Shown here piece after piece: positions 22,341-33,887 of a DNA stretch of 64,000 bases. Every line of letters begins with the position of its first letter. Position 1 is the stretch's first letter. Where the stretch lies: assembly GCA_014843695.1 (NCBI GenBank), contig CM026390.1:60729851-60793850 (forward strand), written 5' to 3'. Position numbers and translations under genes: made by a program. The stretch comes from Archivesica marissinica. Lineage: Eukaryota; Mollusca; Bivalvia; Venerida; Vesicomyidae. Under the pieces are notes generated by a model. The model was not told the origin of the DNA. It did no database searches and worked only from the letters and a program-made list of their open reading frames with translations.

Positions 22341-22448
22341 TCGAAACTGCATAGCTGGTATAATGATCCACGTAGCTGACACAATATACCTCTAGTTCAC
22401 AAATGACATTATTCCGTTATTGAACCTGGTGAATACATATGATACACC

Positions 22449-22585
22449 GATAGCGTATCGTCCTGTATGCTTTGTAACAATGCTATTACTGACGTATGCT
22501 TTCATTTATTATCGGAATGTACATCAACTATAGTGTTTAGCAAACGTATTACTATTAGTTATAGTGACCCATGCCATTCACATAA
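22449..22585 (+). pseudogene. LINE C-terminal zinc-knuckle fragment
   Basis: One frame reads CMLCNNAITDVCFHLLSEC, the CxxC...H...C arrangement that closes LINE RT proteins, and then degrades. No other part of the ORF is visible nearby. Short but motif-bearing. Confidence 0.6.
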
Positions 22586-22932
22586 TTAGTGTTGGTTGAC
22601 GATGATGTACTTTGATCTCGGGCCCCGATGTATGCAAGCAAATGTGCTGGCTTCATGGACGTGTGCTAAGTGTTATTCACTTGTCATATGACGGTTTTTC
22701 TGAGAGAAAACGGGAGAAAGCAATCCACCTCTGCTGCATGGCTCATCATGATTAATTTATATGTATTGTACCATTAGTGCTTAACAGAAAACATTTCGTA
22801 TTTGATGAATGTAGTTTCCATAATATATAACGTTAACTGATGTTTCCAGTACGCCTGTCCTTGTTTTGCTCCTTATATATAATACAGTTGTATGTATATA
22901 TTATATAATAGTGTTGATGTCATTTTAGCTTA

Positions 22933-23122
22933 GTGATATAGACAGAGACCTATTCCAGAGTCCCCTCTGGTTCGATTACGTATACGGTGTAAAGCACCGA
23001 CACGAGACCTCGGCTTAATGTCCCATCTGAAACACTGTTAATTTTATTTGGGTCAGACGGTGGATCGAACCTGCGATCTCTGGATTACCAGTCAAACGTG
23101 TTAACCACTCAGATCCGTCTGT
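22933..23122 (-). mobile_element. Thr-type SINE, 3'-truncated
   Basis: Minus-strand head and central body are present (GATCCGTCTG, GATCGAACCTGCGATC, CCCATCTGAAACACTG, CCAGAGTCC). The CGACGATAAATAAACG tail is absent. The anticodon arm has changes. Confidence 0.9.
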
Positions 23123-23426
23123 TTGAGTAACCTATTTACACTAAATTGATTTCTAAGTACTGTATTTCATGGGAAACTGTAAGCTTGGTTTTAAGACATT
23201 TCCGTTCAAGCTCACATCGTGGATGTTTGGCACAATGAAGTTATTCTGTATACCAGAGAGACGCCTTGCTTTAGAACGCATGTCTTAGTGGGAAAATGAG
23301 CTTGTAGATAAATCGATGAGCTAAGAACTTTTTTGTATGCATTAGTGAGCTCATAAACATTCGTGGATTACATATTAGCCCTGAGAACAAGTAACTCGAC
23401 TATGTCGTTGAATGTATACTAGCGGA

Positions 23427-23895
23427 CAAAAGTAACTGTGCATGCCGTCTAAACTGTGTTATAAAAAAACCACGTTATGGAATCACTAAGTTCAGTGCGG
23501 GAGTGACTGAAACACAGCAGAGGTCAATACCGAGTTCACAAAGTTAATACCTCGTATGTCAACGGTTGACGCAATCGATTCCGTTCAGTTCTTGGCCGTA
23601 TTGGTCGCAATCTAGAGATGATCAGTGCAGTCACACTTGCCCCTTCGAAGCGATTTCTCAGATGCACAAGCAGAATATGATTGTCATGTTGAGGTGACGT
23701 CACATGTGGACGTCCTGCACGAGGTCGATCCCCAACGTGGCCAACCCGTTGATGTCGTCTCAACAAATCCTGGATTGTGTTTCGATGAACATGAAAACGT
23801 GTAGCGACAACGGCTAGACCCATACCAGTTTCAAGCATACCAATAATCCAGAGGCGTTCATTTTCATTTAGCCTCCACATAGCACCACTGATCAC
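23427..23895 (-). pseudogene. Tc1-like transposase N-terminus, internally deleted remnant
   Basis: On the minus strand an open frame reads MWRLNENERLWIIGMLETGM, AVVATRFHVHRNTIQDLLRR, then DRPRAGRPHVTSPQ. This is the paired helix-turn-helix DNA-binding region of a Tc1-family transposase, with the characteristic DRPRxGRPRVT linker. It ends about 20 residues after RNRLRQ; the catalytic DDE part is missing and the sequence runs into CAGTTACTTTTGTCCGCT near 23427, which resembles a Tc1 terminal repeat. It is therefore an internal-deletion derivative. No matching right-hand terminal repeat was found. It differs from the Tc1 copy at 31149-32650. Confidence 0.8.
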
Positions 23896-23899
23896 AAAT

Positions 23900-24957
23900 T
23901 CAAACGTTATAATCCTGTTTTCATAGGAATAACAATTTTGTATAACTATTCTTTTGTATAATTGGAATTGGGGTAAAAATGGATTTACCCAGCAATTAGG
24001 GATGTAATAAAGTATAACACTGTTGTATATATGTCAAACATGTTCTATTTATGCCATTTCTTGTCATATTATTAACTTAGTAAGTCGTTCCTCTAGTATT
24101 AATATGTTATTAAAATGATATAACTTTATTTATGTATAATATCAGTGTCTGTAAATGCAGATAAAAACCCGTTATTGGGAAAATATGTTTGGTGTTGGGC
24201 GTTGTTGGCAAAACAAATCACTACACAGTAATTGTATACATGTATGTACAATTAAAAAAATAGCACCATTTTACGGCGAACAGAAAAGACAGATGTTTTG
24301 CAGCCTGTGATATAATGTTAGCAACGTTATATGTCTAATAATAATAACAAGTAAGTAATATCGTTTTGATTTAGAAATATTTCTTTATGATACTGGAAGA
24401 TAGATGTAGTCTGTTTGGTGTAATTATTAGAACCTGTTTTTCAATGTTGACCTACTTTCCAGAAATCATAGCATTCACTTGATTCAGTTACATTGAACTG
24501 CTTTGTACGTAAAATCATTTTCTCGACCAGTCAATCAGATCCCGATATATATTTGTCATTTATCAGAGATAAACCCATTTATCTTGAAGGTCGCAACATA
24601 TAAATATTGCAACAAGTGCGACTATATTAGTTTCCACCAGGTTCTGTTACATAACGGCATTAACAATTTAATGCGTATTATTTATCATAGACTTGAACTG
24701 TGGTGGGTGGGTTATTTTGTTAAAACATATTAAAATTGTGTCCCCGTGATACATCATTACATTCCGGTATCAGTATGTTAATATACTATTATTATGTTGT
24801 GTCTGTGTATTTATATGTATGTGTTTTTGCATTGTTTAATGCATTTAATGAGTTTGGGTATGTTGGGATCTTTTAAAAACTTTACAATTATGGACATCCT
24901 GGATTTCCCATTGAATTGTTGAAGAAAAATGGGTGGCGTCCTTGTAGTAATATTTAG
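23900..24957. other. Unassigned AT-rich DNA
   Basis: No gene or repeat recognised. Confidence 0.5.
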
Positions 24958-24960
24958 ACT

Positions 24961-25112
24961 TGAAAAATGTGACCTTTTACTATCCAGGCACAGGCACAAG
25001 ACACACCTTTTTTGCCCTATGGTCATATAGTAAGTAACATTAATATATGACCATAGGCCAAACAATGTTTTTTGTGTCTTATGCCTGTGTATCACTAATC
25101 CAGACATTTTTC
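24961..25112. repeat. 152-bp imperfect hairpin
   Basis: Arms at 24961-25028 and 25045-25112 are inverted copies. The innermost CCTATGGTCATAT pairs perfectly, the middle part pairs as CAGGCACAAGACACA with TGTGTCTTATGCCTG, and the outer TGAAAAATGT pairs with ACATTTTTCA. The loop is about 16 bases. It could be a small foldback/MITE. Confidence 0.85.
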
Positions 25113-25199
25113 AAATTCTAAATGCTAAACCTCAATTATATATTTTATGTAGAGATTTTATATATATATTGTATAATTATATATCAGTTAGATATATAG

Positions 25200-25412
25200 G
25201 ACTAGCGTCCTTGGTCCATTGGTAGAGCGTCGGATTTGGTATGGAACTGTCCCGGGTTGTATGATCGGTCAGGTCACATATGTAGTGTCATTGTTGCAAG
25301 GCACCTAACACACATTGCTTAGTATTTGTCGGCTAACCCTGCCCATGAAAACATGGCTAGGTCCATGCAAGGGGTTTGATATTAATGGAACATACATACA
25401 TACAAAAAAGTA
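25200..25412 (+). mobile_element. SINE with Pro-like head
   Basis: Head: GCGTCCTTGGTCCATTGGTA with A-box features, an anticodon-stem region GGATTTGGTA (possible TGG, Pro) and a degraded B box. Body: TTGCAAGGCACCTAACACAC, GCTAACCCTGCCCATG, CTAGGTCCATGCAAGGGGTT. Tail: CATACATACATAC. A fragment of the same family lies at 49672-49764 on the minus strand. Confidence 0.75.
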
Positions 25413-26559
25413 AAATGGTGCAGGGATTGAACCCACGACCACCCGCTTGCAAGTTGGCTCTCCTACGTGGACATGTGCAGTCTGATGTATAGACTGTGCC
25501 GAATCGCTACACTTCTCCCTCCTGTTCTTTGTAGATGTACAGACAAGTATGAGGTGCTGAGAATTACTCGCAAAATAAAGCTACTCATTGTCCTTTACAC
25601 CATCAACAACACTAAAGATAACCGATGCCGCTACATTGTAAATAACCCTGGCAAGGCAAACGTTTCTTTCCTATGTTTTAAGCAGAAAATGTCAGTCACA
25701 AGCTATATCTGCAATGACTTCTAATTATACAACAACACCAATGTTTATTTAGCAAATCCACATAATATATGCCTTTGACAACAAGGAGTGTAGCATACAT
25801 GTTTAACTCCCAGAAAACCTGTGTTCTGGGGGCTTGAACACATGGCTGCCGTCTTGCAAGCCTTCCACACTTCCAACTGGATTAACCAATTAACTGGGCA
25901 GTCTGAAGAACCGACACCAACTAAAGTAATTGCAATGTCATAATAATCACTGATAAGATTAGACAGTTTAGCATTTCATAACTGTCGATTTATATGCAAA
26001 ACACACCTTTTATTCTACTAGGTTGACATCACAATGTCGAGGAAGTGGAAACACAGCGTGGTAGACTCGGTTCCAGACAACATGCTATATTGCCTATGTC
26101 GCTAACACAATTATGATACAAAGATGATGATGCAGCGCAATTTATCAATTTGTAATGGATGGGTTCCACCTTGGTTGTGTTGACTTAGACGAGGGAGCGG
26201 CTGGGAACCTGTCAAGCCGGAACTGTCCACCAGACTGTATAGATGTGATGACTGAAAACCCATCATTATCAAAAAAGGGTAAATTACTGTGCAGACTAGT
26301 AATAATTATATCTGCATTTAACTCAGCTCAATAATTTTATAATTTTAGCAGTCAACAATTTATTAATGTGTTTTTCTTGTTTGTAGTTTAGGGGGGTATT
26401 CAGGAAATAGTCACGTGATTTTCATTAGTATTGTGTCATTATTAATCTACACTACTGCAGCACCTCGTCGAAAATTATATTTTTTGATGAATAAACCTGC
26501 GTCTTTTGAGTGAAATCTAGCTGGATGCGGCAAACGTTTTGTGAAATTATTATATAACA
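25413..26559. other. Mostly unassigned DNA with tRNA-like scraps
   Basis: Minus-strand tRNA-like B-box scraps occur at 25420-25470 (GTGGGTTCAATCCC) and 25820-25900 (degraded). No coding region recognised. Confidence 0.4.
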
Positions 26560-26815
26560 TACATATATACATGCATGTTATTATTTTAAATTGTGATTTA
26601 TTTGAAGAACACTTATTATATATATAAGACTCTGGATAGGCGCTATAATTGGAACAGATTTCTTTACAATTGTTGCATATAGGGCCACTTTATTGATCAG
26701 TGCGAAATCTGACGTCCTACTGAATAGAATCCCTGAACTACCATTTATAAAGTAGTACCTCCAAACACTTCATATCCCAGTGTTACTATTCCTGAATACT
26801 CCCAAAAAGTATATA
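26560..26815. repeat. Dispersed repeat, copy 1
   Basis: Aligns with 27975-28175: shared TTTATTTGAAGAACA, ATAGGGCCA, TGCGAAATCTGAC, AGAATCCCTG and GTACC(T/C)CCAAAC. Same orientation, about 1.4 kb apart. No coding potential. Confidence 0.8.
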
Positions 26816-27145
26816 CATCTTAAGTTGTTTCTTCTGTGTTATCTGTGTTTTCTTTGCTCAACATGCTATCAGTTTCCAAATGGAAAATTCAATTTCTCAG
26901 CAAGACAAACTAATAATAATTTGTTTTTCAATGAGTAAATATTAAAAAAGGGTGACAACACTTTCAACTGGGCGTGGATTTCATCGACATATGTATTACC
27001 CTGCTCCTGTTAAAACAACTCACTGGTGTACATGTTTTATTATTTTTAGGACATTCCAACCTAGGATGTTAAGTTACAGATTCAAGCTCAATGGCATTCC
27101 TTGGATTTCATCATGGTGTAAGTATTTGCCAAAACAATCCACATT

Positions 27146-27204
27146 TAGTTTATACAAATTTAGTTTAACTTGATTGCGAAACAAGTTCCTACAACTTATA
27201 TTAA
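27146..27204 (-). mobile_element. Leu-type SINE tail, left of MITE
   Basis: TATACAAATTTAG...GATTGCGAAACAAGTTCC...CTTATATTAA: the 3' tail of the Leu-type SINE on the minus strand, cut at TTAA by the MITE at 27205-27404. Confidence 0.85.
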
Positions 27205-27404
27205 CCCTTTCCCCCATAGAAGCACCTCTTGATGCCATTACCAATACGACATACATTGACAATGTAGTAGCCAGACCAATGTTCATAATGCAAGCCAGAA
27301 TCTCATGTTTTCCACTTATCCACTGCACTATAACTAAATGGCTGTCATTTGTATGGAGGTATAATACTATAGTATATTAACCTACATCTCTATGAAGGAG
27401 AGGG
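27205..27404. mobile_element. 200-bp piggyBac-like MITE, TTAA-flanked
   Basis: Ends CCCTTTCCCCCATAGA and TCTATGAAGGAGAGGG are imperfect inverted copies between TTAA tetranucleotides (27201-27204 and 27405-27408). It is inserted in a Leu-type SINE at that SINE's own TTAA. The interior is unrelated to the MITE at 15200-15432, but both start CCCTTTC. Confidence 0.8.
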
Positions 27405-27408
27405 TTAA

Positions 27409-27490
27409 TCCATCGCCACAAGGCAGATAAGACAATAATTATGTGAAATTTAAGTGCATTGCCTTGCAATTGTAACTGCGAATTCCACTT
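27409..27490 (-). mobile_element. Leu-type SINE body, right of MITE, decayed
   Basis: TCCATCGCCACAAGG...GTGAAATTTAAGTGCATTGCC matches the middle of the Leu-type SINE on the minus strand. The tRNA head is not recognisable. Confidence 0.7.
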
Positions 27491-27974
27491 CTACATTCTC
27501 TGTAATTTTATTTTCATTATTTAATACCCTTTGTTAGTAGCATCTCTGTATATTTAACACGCATTACTTAATGGTCTCCGTCTGCCCGTCACAAATGTGT
27601 GTCCTCTCAAATCTCTTGAACCGCTGGAGGAATGCTATAATCACTTGACATTCTGATTGGATTATTAGAATGTAACAAGATGTTTTTTTATATATGAAGA
27701 ATAATCATAATCCAATCAGAACGCTCGTTTCAACGCGAATTGCGCCGCTTTAGAAATTTTCAAAACAAATTGAAAATGCTATGAAATCTCTTTTTGACGT
27801 ACATTTTTAATAAACCTACACGTTAGTGGAAACACATTTTATTGATAATGTTATTCACAGTTAAAACTCTCCTGTCGAAGATTGTTTGTTGTTGCTGACA
27901 GAACCCGTGTCCTAGTATGGAAATGTGACCTGCTATGGCCAATGTTTGTGGCAATTATTTGCAAAGTATACATG

Positions 27975-28175
27975 CATGCAGCTTAAAGTTGTGTTTTATT
28001 TGAAGAACAATATAAAGACCCGAGATGTTATATTTGGACAGCTTTGTACAACATTGTTTCAGATAGGGCCATTTTACTGATCGATGCGAAATCTGACATC
28101 CCACAGAGTAGAATCCCTGTACTTAAATATATATACTAGTACCCCCAAACGTGCTGAATCCCTGTGTTTCAGGCA
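27975..28175. repeat. Dispersed repeat, copy 2
   Basis: Partner of 26560-26815. Confidence 0.8.
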
Positions 28176-28179
28176 TGTC

Positions 28180-31140
28180 GGGTAATGTTGATACATGTAT
28201 GTGTGAAAAATAGGGCTGCCACCTGTACAGATTTTTGTAAACGTGTACACGATCCTTTGATCCTTTGTACACGGCATGACATCATTTACACTTTGTTTAT
28301 TCTCCATGATTATTTCCTGCCCCCAGTATTTCCCGGCCAACCCTGACATGTACTAGGTCTCACAAAATTCAGTGAAACGGTCGATGCTATGATTTTATTA
28401 CGTCACTAAGCTTCATTATACGATGTCATCAATTAAGATAGTGTAAACGGTTACTCAATTAGTACACTTGTATTGCTATTACACGACACGGCTCCGTTTA
28501 CACGTGTAACCATGAACACCCTAGTGAGAAATACTCCTCATGTCAGACACATCAGATTTTGTATGCATTTTAATCATTTGTCTGACCAGTGTCAAACTAT
28601 TAATATCACAATATCATGGCCTGTAATTGGTGCCAAAACAGTTTGTAGTGAAACTCAGATTACATATGTTGATGTTAATATGAAGAAATTGTCATTAATA
28701 TGCAACGGATCGACATAACATTTAGTTTCAGTCCTTGTATATACAAGCCTGCCATAATTGAATTGTGCCAATGTCTGAGATTTTTGAAATCACAAAAGTT
28801 AGTATGCTAGGAAGATAATTCGAATTCACAAATGGAGCGACAAACAATAAACCTGAAGTTCCTGCCGTTGTCACCACTTTCGAATAAGCACTGCTGCATA
28901 AAATTATGTAGATTCAAACATAAAAATAGTACGTCCAGGATTATAAAACTATTTTCAAATTCTGTACCATAGTGTTAGGTTGATACCCAGAATCAGCCAA
29001 TCAAAAATGCTTGATATTCATCTTGAGAGTTGAGAATGTTTTATCATTTTGGAACATGTCGTAGCATTTACAATTGTATATGATGGGGAGGAGAGTTGGG
29101 GGGTTACAATTGACTGATCAGTGATGTGGTATGGTCCACAAGGTAATGATCATCCTGAAAGGTAACGGCCCCACACTCGGCCATGATGTGGGATAGGTCA
29201 TGGTGATTGTAGCAATTACGAAATAGTCGTCTCCATGTTTGGCTGAAGTTTATCACAACTTTGTGATTTATTGACAACTTGTTCTCACAATTGATACCAT
29301 GTTCTTTGCCAGTATTGTCTGCCGTTTTTTCTTAATCGCTTCTCAAAACTTATACTTGATTCCACGAAACTGCCAATTGCCATTCAATATGTCTACCATT
29401 TTAAATTCATTTACTATTTCTATTATAATTCCCATAATTTTTGATGATTTTAAGATTTCCAATATGGTGTATTATTTTTGCAAGTACCAGGAACATGTAG
29501 ATAGGATCCTGGAAATACACATGAAGTCTAGCATTCAACAAACTCAGAGATTGGTCCACATTATAGATTTGTCCGATCAGATCATGTTTCCAAGAACCCA
29601 CGTTATTGTAGTGCACACATGTACTCGCAGTAAAGCCACTAAAAATTATAATACCAAAACTTATATTTTTGTTCCTGCATTTATTTTTGAATTCCAGTGA
29701 TTTTGACACTAATGCCAGCAAGCCAATGTCAATTACAGCAATCTACAGCTGGTGAGCCTGTATATACAATAACAAGAATTTATATATTGTCTTTTACAGG
29801 AATACATATTTGCTGCAGATGGTCACAGATGTTCGGTTGTACTGTATCGTTCCGTATGTGAACAGTCAAATGTGTCATAGTGGTTGTCTGTGATGAGACA
29901 TAGCAAAATAATAAGATGATCATTGTACCATTTATTGTGATTTATGGAAAACACTCAATACAGTGTCTTGAATGTGTTGGAATATTAGTGAAATACATGT
30001 CACGATAGAGAGCAATAACATATTTATTTACTGTAGGCTATGCAGGTCAATTTGGTTTAACATTTAGACATACATTCTTGAACACAGTAGTTGAAGTTAT
30101 ACTTATCTGTAAATTTTCAAATTTCTAACTGTATGAATAGTGAGAATAAGTTAGGAATAAGTGACTTCTTCCCAAGATTTCAGCCAAGCTTAATCACTGA
30201 CTGCCTGACCCAAACAGCCATCAATTAATTACATATTTAAATTATGGAGAAATATTTCCCAACCACTTGACCTGTTTACTCCTACAGATTGGCGGTAGTT
30301 TCTATGGAAGACAAGTGGAAATTACGCACAATGTTTAAAATAGCTTATCCATTTTCGATCATTAGTTTATTTCCGTTAATAACCTTTTTCGATGTTTAAA
30401 GCGGACATCATAATATAGCATCCCCTCATGTAGTTTATAGATGCGTAAATCTTGAAAAACTTTAGCAAGTGTTGAAGAAACTACATACAATGTATATGGT
30501 TACCGCTCGTCCGACGTTGTCACAATGAACATGTTCAAGATTCTTCTCCTCAGCAACCATGGGTCTATAGTCACCATTTATGATTTAGTATTTACTTGTC
30601 ATCATGGTACAAATTCTTCCATCTCAAAATATTACAAATTCTTCGTAAAATATATCGCCGACATTTAGTAAGATTGATCAATGTATGATATTCATAGTTG
30701 TTGCATGACACCCTTGTGTGAACAATGGAGTCAGGTGAGCGATATAGGGCCATCGTGGTCCACTTTATTGTTAATAAACTAAAACATCATAAATATTTGC
30801 TCAAGTTGTTGTGTTTTTTTTGTTGTTGTATTTAGACTACATGTATATAAATAATGTTCATCAATGTTTTATGATTTGCATCTTTTTGAATATCTGTGTA
30901 GAAACATTGCTGTCATATACTATGATGATATTTGTAGTATCTTACTTGCATTAAACATGTTTATTTCTTAATATTGTTATTAAGTGATTCCCTGACGCAA
31001 ATCCCCAACCCAGGTCATAGATGATAACACAACTGTTGACTATAGAAATTCCTTGTTTTCCCCCACCAGACTGTAGGCCTACATGTATTTATAAACAAGG
31101 ACAAAATGACTTGATAGCAACATTTTGTCAATATAAATAT
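28180..31140. other. Unassigned AT-rich DNA
   Basis: The longest stretch without recognisable elements. Open frames of 133 codons (+, 29299-29700) and 104 codons (-, 29407-29721) overlap each other, are Ile/Phe/Asn-rich and show no family motif. I treat them as chance. Confidence 0.45.
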
Positions 31141-31148
31141 GATATATA

Positions 31149-32650
31149 CTGAGTCAAAAAAGAAACGATACCTGGTGTTTATGTGTCTATAATTTCAACA
31201 TTTATTAAGAAAATTCTTTGAAAATTCATAAGATGATAGTCCAACATGTTTGAAAGAGGAGCACATAAAGCATAATGAGCCTCCGAAACTGTCTGCTGTG
31301 TGATGACGTAATTCGTCGGACAGGGGTCTAATGGAGTTTTCACACAGACGTCAATACCGAGTATGGGCACCATTTGCGTCTCTCACTGCAATGCACCGCC
31401 GTCGCATCGAACGGAAGAGTGTCTGAATCTCTTGCTGGTCAATATTTGTCCACTCCTGACGCAAAACATCCCTCAGTTGGTTTAACGTTACCGGCTGACG
31501 TCGTCTGACGCGGCGGTCTAACGTATCCCACAAATGTTATATGGGTGACAAAGCAGGCCACGGCAGGGTTTCAATATTGTTCTGCTCCAATAATGTGGTG
31601 GAAATCCGAGCAGTATGACACCTGGCGTTGTCCTGTTGGAACAGTGTGACATTTCTGTTGGCGTTAAAGAACGGCACAACAACTGGCGCAAGGATCTCAT
31701 CACAGTATCGCTGGGCGTTTAGGTTCCCGTCCATCACTAACAGTTCAGTGCGACTGCCGAAGGTGATACCGCACCACGCCATAACGCTTCCGCCCCCGAA
31801 CAGATCGATCTGACGTACACATGCGTCGGGGTAACGTTCACCGCGTCTGCGATATACCCGCTCTCTGCCATCCGCTCGACGCAAACAGAACCGCGATTCA
31901 TCGCTAAACATCACCGAATTCCACTGTAACCGAGTCCAGCGAGCACGTTCCGTCGTCCATTCCCGCCGTACGTCACGGTGACGTCGTGTCAGGATGGGTC
32001 CAACGTATGGCCGATAGGCACGAATGCCACGTTCACCGAGCCGGTTCCTGACTGTTTGTGCACTGATGCGATTGTTGGTCATCCCAGGAGTAACGGCAGC
32101 TGTGTGCGTAGCAGGTAGGAACCGGTCACGTAAATGTGATGTCCGAATGTGACGGTCCTGTTCACGCGTCGTCACACGTGGTCGACAAGATCTTGGACGG
32201 TCGTCCACCGATCCATGTGTTCGATAACGTCGAAGTAGACGTGTTATCGTGATCCGCGTAACCCCCGAGTCGATTTGCGACGTCACGCTGACGTAAACCG
32301 CCGTCAATCATGCCAATGGCACGCATTCTCTGATTGCGGTTTAGTCTAGGCATTTTGTTAGAGGTAACAATGGGTATGTAAGGTGTTTTTCCTCGATGAT
32401 AATGCAATACCAGTACAATAAACCGGTTTTCCGATTTGTACATGTGTAGGAAGTTGTCTTTGTTGAGGAGCACGTGCAAATCGGAAATTCGGCGTTCCAG
32501 GATTATCGGGTGTTTATTTACCTGTGTTTATGGTTGGCTGACGTTGCAATAAGATACCCGGTACTGATACGTAATAATATATTAAACCTTTCTATGGTTT
32601 TATCCGTTTTACGTCATTTTTAGTTTGGTATCGTTTCTTTTTTGACTCAG
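31149..32650 (-). mobile_element. Full-length Tc1-family transposon, 1502 bp
   Basis: Identical 24-bp terminal inverted repeats starting CTGAGTCAAAAAAGAAACG at 31149-31172 and 32627-32650, each flanked by TA (31147-31148, 32651-32652), the Tc1/mariner target site. One transposase frame fills the minus strand. It is visibly richer in GC than its AT-rich surroundings, which fits a recent arrival. Confidence 0.95.
31351..32353 (-). pseudogene. Tc1 transposase, disabled by few changes
   Basis: DDE transposase of the Tc1 family. The ATG at 32353 begins MPRLNRNQRMRAIGM, the first helix-turn-helix. The linker DDRPRSCRPRVTT, the FGGGSVMAWCGI signature and the catalytic contexts MFSDESRF and FQQDNARCHT follow. 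Three defects are visible. (1) A frameshift near residue 30 at a run of five G on the minus strand (32262-32266); a four-G run would keep frame. (2) Loss of four codons after LPWPALSP, where the family has DLNP. (3) A TAA at 31537-31539 at the position of the third catalytic Glu in the IEH motif. The same frame continues HLWDTLDRRVRRRQP to the normal stop at 31351. With the four codons counted, the Asp-to-Glu spacing would be 34, the Tc1 value. Length is about 333 codons against a usual ~340. Confidence 0.93.
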
Positions 32651-32986
32651 TATATATGTTTTTATGTCTTAATGTATTTTACCTAACCACTGCTTCCTAA
32701 TTTTTAATTTCCATTAACTGCTACTTTCTTGTCTAACATTTTCACCCCTATTTACAGGTCGAATATACAAATGTAGGTTTCCCCTACCACCCTTCACCAC
32801 TTATGCAAGTGACCTAGCATATTGAATATACATTAAGATTTAAAGGCATTCTTTAGCTAAATTGGTTTATATGCATGTAGTCAGTGCAACAACCCTTTTC
32901 TAAAACACTGTCGACATGTTTGCTATATTGTCGTTTCTTGTGCTTAACAGTAATCCATGCATAGTTATTCTTAGTATAAATAGTGT

Positions 32987-33271
32987 GTGTTTTACGTTTA
33001 TTTATCGTCGTTACCGGTTGCCCATATGAGCGACGCGTCCTGAAGAGATTAGTCATTTTAGATTTTGGAGGATAGTGCAATGATACAGACAGAGACCCAT
33101 TCCAGAGTCTCCTCTGGTTCTTTTACGTGCACAGTGTAAAGCACCGACACGAGACCTCGGTTTAACGTCCCATCTGAAAGACTGTTAATTTTATTATGGT
33201 CAGACGGGGGATCGAACCTGTGATCCCTGGATTACCAGTCGAGCGTGTTACCACTGGACTACAGATCCACC
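32987..33271 (-). mobile_element. Thr-type SINE, full length
   Basis: Close to the family consensus seen here. Flanking TAAATAGTGT (32977-32986) and TAAATGGTGT (33272-33281) look like a 10-bp target-site duplication with one change. Confidence 0.93.
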
Positions 33272-33653
33272 TAAATGGTGTCCACACGTTGGTTGTTTTA
33301 TATGCCTGTTGTATAGCAACGAGACGAGTCTCTCGTTTATAGTCCCATCTGAACGATTTGATATTGAGAGGGTCAGGCTCATCACTTTTAGATGATGTTT
33401 ATTTTAAACGTTTTAGAAAACTTAGTCGCCCAAATGCGATAGCGATATTTAAATATGGGGGGTTGAGATGTCTTGCTAATATATACCTCCATTCTCTAAT
33501 CCCTACATTGTTATTTATAGCAGATGAGTATTGCTATGGCAACACTTGTTTTCATAGCTTTTCTTGTTACTCTTCACTTGTCTCCAAAGAGTGACCCAAC
33601 AGTTGAAACTTGAATTTTCATTGTCGAATTGAATGGCTGGACGAAGGCCTTTT

Positions 33654-33887
33654 GTTTATACAAATTTATTTTAGCTCGATTGCGAAACAAGTTATTTCAA
33701 CTTATATAAATCACTCTCGAGACCTCATTCCTGATGAAATCCATCGCCACGAGGGAGAGAGAAGAGGCAACGTGGAATTTAAATGCCTTGCCTAAGGGCA
33801 CACTCGTAACGGCTCCAGTGGGACTCGAACTCCGGACAGTTCGCACCTGAAGCGAACTTTCATCCACTGCGCTATCACGACTTCCAC
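33654..33887 (-). mobile_element. Leu-type SINE, full length
   Basis: Minus-strand copy, close to 9705-9940, with tail at the left and GACTTCCAC at the right end. AAGGCCT-containing flanks may be the target-site duplication. Confidence 0.93.

Noticed and set aside
24811..25107. 98-codon minus-strand frame
   Set aside because: It runs through the 24961-25112 hairpin and shows no recognisable domain.
27610..27730. Inverted pair CATTCTGATTGGATTAT / ATAATCCAATCAGAACG as a further MITE
   Set aside because: Only ~17 bp with a mismatch, no TSD and no second copy; possible but not supported enough to list.
29299..29721. Overlapping opposite-strand open frames of 133 and 104 codons
   Set aside because: No family motif, low-complexity residue use expected in AT-rich DNA, and mutual overlap.
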